From Pseudomonas protegens (lineage in GTDB: Bacteria > Pseudomonadota > Gammaproteobacteria > Pseudomonadales > Pseudomonadaceae): 64,000 nt of DNA. Positions 60,585 to 64,000 of this stretch are shown in pieces. The notes beneath the pieces are model-generated. The model did not search any database and was not told the DNA's origin. It worked only from the letters and a program-made list of their open reading frames with translations. Within the stretch, counting starts at the first letter, position 1. The number at the start of each line of letters is the position of its first letter. The stretch covers positions 3,256,501-3,320,500 of the forward strand of contig NZ_CP031396.1 in assembly GCF_003363755.1 (NCBI RefSeq), given 5' to 3'. The translations under genes were made by a program, and so were the position numbers.

Positions 60585-60615
60585 GGCGCAGCTCTTCAGG
60601 CTGCGCCGTTTTCGT
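60585..60615 (+). terminator. Terminator after ridA
   Basis: GGCGCAGC / GCTGCGCC stem with a seven-base loop and a following T-rich stretch. Confidence 0.8.
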
Positions 60616-60632
60616 TCTGAAAGGATTTCGTC

Positions 60633-61373
60633 ATGCGCCAAGCGCTAGCTGTTTCGCTGCTCGCCTTATTGCTCGGCGGTTGTGCCAGCGACCCCGCCAA
60701 AAACGATGTAGGCGGCATCTGGATCAATCAGGTAGCGATCGACGCAGCCTCCAAGGGCGGCCCTTTGCGTGAAGCCCTCCAGGCTTACGGCCCGAACCTG
60801 GAATGGGAACTCAACACCAAAGCCGGCCAGGCACGCTACACCAATGGCTTCGAGACCATCGAAGGCAAGATCATCGGCGACGGCTCAAACACCACAAAGG
60901 TCGAGTTCTATGGCAGCGCCGCCACCGAACTCAAACGCAACGGCAAGCAATTGCTGCAAGTGGCCAACGACAACGAGCCTGAACAAGTGTTTGCCACGCC
61001 CAAAGACCCGGCACCTGAAGGCGCACCACTGGGCGCCAACTTCGAGCGGGCCTTGTATGCGGCCTATCTGGGTGGCAAATGGAAAATCGTCAGCGGTCCG
61101 GGGCTGGGCAACGAAGTACAGTTCCAGGCCAACGGCGCCGTGCAAGGCCTGCCAGGCGCCGATCGCTACGCCCTGTGCCTGGCCGGTGACTGCGCCTCCA
61201 TGAGCGGTGGCAACGACAGCATCTGGCTGCAGCTCAATGGCCAGGGCAACTCCTGGATCTTCGTCCGCAAGGATCAGCAGCTGGAAATTTTCCAGGCGGT
61301 GAATACCGCACTGGCGGATGAAGTGCCCTCGCTGACACCGGGCAGTCAGCAATGGCTGCTGGAAAAACAATGA
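60633..61373 (+). CDS. Hypothetical lipoprotein, 246 aa
   Basis: Lipobox MRQALAVSLLALLLGGC gives a lipidated Cys about residue 17. The mature protein is hydrophilic, with repeated short beta-like segments (GGIWINQVAID, KIIGDGSNTTKVEFYG, SIWLQLNGQGNSWIFV) and one cysteine pair near the C-terminus (YALCLAGDCAS). It is conserved beside ridA in pseudomonads. Function unknown; probably outer-membrane or periplasmic-face. Confidence 0.7.
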   Translation: MRQALAVSLLALLLGGCASDPAKNDVGGIWINQVAIDAASKGGPLREALQAYGPNLEWELNTKAGQARYTNGFETIEGKIIGDGSNTTKVEFYGSAATELKRNGKQLLQVANDNEPEQVFATPKDPAPEGAPLGANFERALYAAYLGGKWKIVSGPGLGNEVQFQANGAVQGLPGADRYALCLAGDCASMSGGNDSIWLQLNGQGNSWIFVRKDQQLEIFQAVNTALADEVPSLTPGSQQWLLEKQ

Positions 61374-61378
61374 CCCTC

Positions 61379-61409
61379 CTGTAGCCGCTGCCAACGCTAG
61401 CGGCTACAG
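61379..61409. terminator. Hairpin between lipoprotein and epimerase genes
   Basis: CTGTAGCCGCT / AGCGGCTACAG, an 11-bp perfect stem in the gap between convergent genes. No T-run, so possibly a bidirectional, Rho-assisted end. Confidence 0.55.
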
Positions 61410-61415
61410 CCCGGT

Positions 61416-62273
61416 TCAAGCTTGGCCCTGAAGAATCTCCGCATACCCCTCGCGATAACTCGAGTAACGCGGCACCCAGCCCAAGGCCCGGGCCCGGGCA
61501 TTGCTGCAACGCTTGCTGCCCGTGCGCCGAACGCTGGCATCATCGGACCACTCAGTCACGCCCAGGCGTTCACGCAGCCAGCCAACCACTTCCGCCAGAG
61601 GCGCAGGCGCGTCATCCACGCCTATATAGCAGTCGTCCAGGACAGCACCACCCTGGTCAGCCTTGAGCAAAAACGCCAGCAACCCCGCCGCATCGTCGGC
61701 ATGAATGCGATTGCCATACAACGGCGGATCAATCGCCACCCGATAGCCGCGACGCACCTGAGTCAGCAACCATTCACGGCCCGGTCCATAGATTCCGGTC
61801 AGACGCACCCGACTGGCAGGAATCCCACTGTTCAAGGCCACCTGCTCCGCCTCCAGCATCAAACGGCCCGAGTAGCCGCTCGCCAGGGTCGGGGAGTTCT
61901 CGTCGACCCACTCGCCGCCCTTTTGCTCGTAAACACTGCTGCTGGACACGAACAACAAGCGCTTGGGCTGCTGGCCATGCTGCTGGAGCCAGCTCAGGAC
62001 ATGCTGCAAGCCATCGACATAGGCCGCACGATACCCGGCCTCGTCATGCTCCGTGGCCGCCGCGCAGTACACCAGATAATCCACGGGCGCTTGCGGCCAC
62101 TGGGCCGGACATTGCTCGCTGAACAGGTCTGCGGCGACACCCACCACCCCCTGCGGCAAGCGCGAAACGTTGCGACGCAGGCCATAAACCTGCCATTGCT
62201 CGGCCAGCAATTGGGTCGCCAGGCGACTCCCGACATCACCGCAACCGGCGATCAAAACAGAGGGGAAGGACAT
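61416..62273 (-). CDS. NAD(P)-dependent epimerase/dehydratase family protein
   Basis: 285-residue Rossmann protein of the extended SDR type. The coenzyme motif is LIAGCGDVGSRLATQLL (GCGDVG, about 9-14), with SSSSVYEQKGGEWVDENSP (about 105) carrying the catalytic Ser, and no normal YxxxK in the usual place (SGRLMLEAEQVALNSG). It resembles YeeZ-like proteins of unknown substrate. AAGGAG lies seven bases before the ATG at 62273. Divergent from exbB. Confidence 0.8.
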   Translation of the reverse strand: MSFPSVLIAGCGDVGSRLATQLLAEQWQVYGLRRNVSRLPQGVVGVAADLFSEQCPAQWPQAPVDYLVYCAAATEHDEAGYRAAYVDGLQHVLSWLQQHGQQPKRLLFVSSSSVYEQKGGEWVDENSPTLASGYSGRLMLEAEQVALNSGIPASRVRLTGIYGPGREWLLTQVRRGYRVAIDPPLYGNRIHADDAAGLLAFLLKADQGGAVLDDCYIGVDDAPAPLAEVVGWLRERLGVTEWSDDASVRRTGSKRCSNARARALGWVPRYSSYREGYAEILQGQA

Positions 62274-62463
62274 CAGAAAACTCCTTTCAGAAAGGTCAAG
62301 ACTAGCCTCGGCACTGGACGAACGGCTAGCAATCAAGGAAAAAAAGATACTCTATTACTTCTGTTAACAAGAATTACTTGCAATAATGCCCACCCATTTT
62401 GTTCTCGGCCCTGCGAGGCCTAGAAGGACATTTCACCCTTTTTTCCTCTCAGGTCCGGCCAGC

Positions 62464-63468
62464 ATGACAAGCAATCAACTCTCCGCCTCGCCAACCAAAC
62501 GCCCAAGCCCACTGCGCGCCGTGAGCGCGGTTGCAGCGCTGCTGTGCAGCCTGCTGCTGGCACCGACCGCAGCCTTCGCCGACCAACACGCACCGGCCAC
62601 CGCCGCCGCACCGACCGCGACTGCCCCGGCCGCCGAGCTTCCGGCTGCCAACCCGGCAACTCCCGCCGCCGCCCCAGTGGCTGGCGAACCGGCTCAGGTC
62701 GAAGGCCAGCCAGTGCTTGCTGAAGACGCTCCCGAAGTCCTCGAAGCCGACAACAGCCTGGGCATGGCCCACGACCTGTCGCCGTGGGGCATGTACCAGA
62801 ACGCCGACATCATCGTGAAACTGGTAATGATCGGGCTGGCCATCGCCTCGATCATCACCTGGACCATCTGGATCGCCAAAGGCTTCGAACTGCTGGGCGC
62901 CAAGCGCCGCCTGCGCAGCGAAATCGCCGCCCTGAAAAAAGCCACCACGCTCAAAGAAGCCAGCGCCACGGCCGCCAAGGAGGGCACCCTCGCCCACCTG
63001 CTGGTGCACGACGCCCTGGAAGAAATGCGCCTGTCGACCAACAGCCGTGAGAAAGAAGGCATCAAGGAACGGGTCAGCTTCCGCCTGGAGCGCCTGGTAG
63101 CCGCCTGCGGCCGCAACATGAGCAGCGGCACCGGGGTACTGGCCACCATCGGCTCTACCGCACCGTTCGTCGGTCTGTTCGGTACCGTTTGGGGCATCAT
63201 GAACAGCTTCATCGGCATCGCCAAAACCCAGACCACCAACCTCGCCGTGGTCGCCCCGGGTATCGCCGAAGCCCTGCTGGCCACCGCCCTGGGCCTGGTC
63301 GCAGCGATTCCCGCGGTGGTGATCTACAACGTCTTCGCTCGCTCCATCACCGGCTATCGGGCCCAGGTGGCAGACGCCTCGGCAGAAGTCCTGCTGCTGG
63401 TCAGCCGTGACCTGGATCACCAGCCGACCGAGCGCTCCGCACAACCGCACATGGTGAAAGTGGGGTAA
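62464..63468 (+). CDS. exbB: TonB-system energiser ExbB
   Basis: 334-residue inner-membrane proton-channel protein, longer than E. coli ExbB because of an N-terminal signal-like helix and a Pro/Ala-rich periplasmic segment (about 40-100), as usual in Pseudomonas. MotA/ExbB core helices lie near 120-140, 215-240 and 265-295 (GSTAPFVGLFGTVWGIMNSF and ALLATALGLVAAIPAVVIYN). With ExbD it powers TonB for siderophore and vitamin uptake. Start ATG at 62464. Confidence 0.93.
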   Translation: MTSNQLSASPTKRPSPLRAVSAVAALLCSLLLAPTAAFADQHAPATAAAPTATAPAAELPAANPATPAAAPVAGEPAQVEGQPVLAEDAPEVLEADNSLGMAHDLSPWGMYQNADIIVKLVMIGLAIASIITWTIWIAKGFELLGAKRRLRSEIAALKKATTLKEASATAAKEGTLAHLLVHDALEEMRLSTNSREKEGIKERVSFRLERLVAACGRNMSSGTGVLATIGSTAPFVGLFGTVWGIMNSFIGIAKTQTTNLAVVAPGIAEALLATALGLVAAIPAVVIYNVFARSITGYRAQVADASAEVLLLVSRDLDHQPTERSAQPHMVKVG

Positions 63469-63474
63469 TCAGCC

Positions 63475-63903
63475 ATGGGCTTGCATTTGAAAGAAGGCGC
63501 AGGCGACGACCTGGCCGAAAACCACGAAATCAACGTCACGCCGTTCATCGACGTGATGCTGGTGCTGCTGATCATCTTCATGGTGGCCGCCCCTCTGGCC
63601 ACCGTGGACATCAAGGTTGATCTTCCTGCCTCCAGCGCCAAGCCGGCGCCGCGCCCAGAGAAACCGGTGTTCCTCAGCGTCAAGGCCGATCAGCGTCTGT
63701 TCCTGGGTGAAGATGAGGTCAAGGCCGAAACCCTCGGGGCCATCCTTGACGCCCGTACCCAGGGCAAGAAGGACACCACGATCTTCTTCCAGGCTGACAA
63801 GGGCGTGGACTACGGCGACCTGATGAGCGTGATGGACACCCTGCGCGCCGCCGGCTACCTGAAAGTCGGCCTGGTCGGACTTGAGACGGCAGCCAAGAAA
63901 TGA
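63475..63903 (+). CDS. exbD: TonB-system energiser ExbD
   Basis: 142-residue protein with one N-terminal membrane helix. The invariant proton-carrying Asp is in INVTPFIDVMLVLLIIFM, about residue 25. The periplasmic domain includes ILDARTQGKKDTTIFFQADKGVDYGDLM. It begins six bases after exbB. The stop overlaps the tonB ATG by ATGA, so the three genes form one operon. Confidence 0.95.
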   Translation: MGLHLKEGAGDDLAENHEINVTPFIDVMLVLLIIFMVAAPLATVDIKVDLPASSAKPAPRPEKPVFLSVKADQRLFLGEDEVKAETLGAILDARTQGKKDTTIFFQADKGVDYGDLMSVMDTLRAAGYLKVGLVGLETAAKK

Positions 63904-64000
63904 TCACGACGCGCCAAAGACTGACGCGTTACAGCGGTAGCCTGGCGGTGGTGCTGGGCGTCCATGCGGTGGCGATCCTGCTCGCCCTCAACTGGTCCAA
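63900..64000 (+). CDS. tonB: TonB protein, N-terminal part (cut by window end)
   Basis: The ATG at 63900 overlaps the exbD stop. The 33 visible residues (MITTRQRLTRYSGSLAVVLGVHAVAILLALNWS) show a basic start and an uncleaved membrane anchor with the SLAVVLGVHAVAI form and His of TonB proteins. The proline-rich and C-terminal parts lie outside. The call rests on the operon as well as the anchor. Confidence 0.85.
   Translation, partial: MITTRQRLTRYSGSLAVVLGVHAVAILLALNWS

Overview
The window reads as a core chromosomal segment of a Pseudomonas, most likely of the fluorescens/protegens/chlororaphis group. The evidence is the GC-rich codon use, the gene order (argH, cyaA, rnk, cyaY, lysA-dapF-xerC, sutA, glnK-amtB, rep, xpt, cytochrome c5, dadA, Lrp, rpmB-rpmG, radC, coaBC-dut-algC-argB, pyrE, crc, rph, gmk-rpoZ-spoT, exbB-exbD-tonB), and scattered REP elements of the GTAGGAGC..GGCTTGCC type. 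There is no phage, insertion sequence, CRISPR array, rRNA or tRNA in it, and no base-composition break that would mark an island. Species assignment is inference.

Layout. 1-7230: argH, a glutathione transferase, two small conserved proteins, class I adenylate cyclase, then rnk, a DUF1289 protein and frataxin on the minus strand. 7400-12060: a plus-strand run lptM-lysA-dapF-DUF484-xerC-HAD phosphatase, joined by very short gaps or overlaps. 12180-15130: minus-strand sutA, a YjbQ protein and the nitrogen pair glnK-amtB. 15370-26720: ubiK and comM, then the more variable part of the window: a secreted DUF4432 protein, a TetR regulator divergent from an ABC-type membrane protein without ATPase, a chemoreceptor, a LysR regulator, a MATE exporter and a GGDEF-EAL protein behind a strong Fur-box candidate. 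26985-31664: rep, xpt and an acetyl-CoA hydrolase/transferase family protein.

31800-45320 is catabolic. It holds cytochrome c5, the PauR-type repressor, the D-alanine operon dadA-ridA-dadX with its divergent Lrp regulator, a gamma-glutamylputrescine-type oxidase and the matching aldehyde dehydrogenase. Around these sit a MocR regulator, a phospholipase D-like lipoprotein and an MFS carrier. Alanine and polyamine/GABA catabolism are thus interleaved, each with its own regulator. 45378-64000 returns to housekeeping: ribosomal proteins L33/L28, an orphan peptide-binding protein, radC, coaBC-dut-algC-argB, pyrE divergent from crc, rph, yicC-gmk-rpoZ-spoT-ridA, a lipoprotein, a Rossmann-fold epimerase, and exbB-exbD-tonB, which runs off the end.

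No clearly new multi-gene system is present. The best leads for undescribed biology are the TetR/ABC-membrane-domain pair with two near-perfect palindromes between the genes, the Fur box in front of the c-di-GMP phosphodiesterase gene, two mutually exclusive hairpins in the rpmB leader, and operator-like repeats at the MocR, Lrp, PauR and kauB loci. Start sites were moved to internal ATG codons where the longest frame lacked family support or a Shine-Dalgarno sequence.
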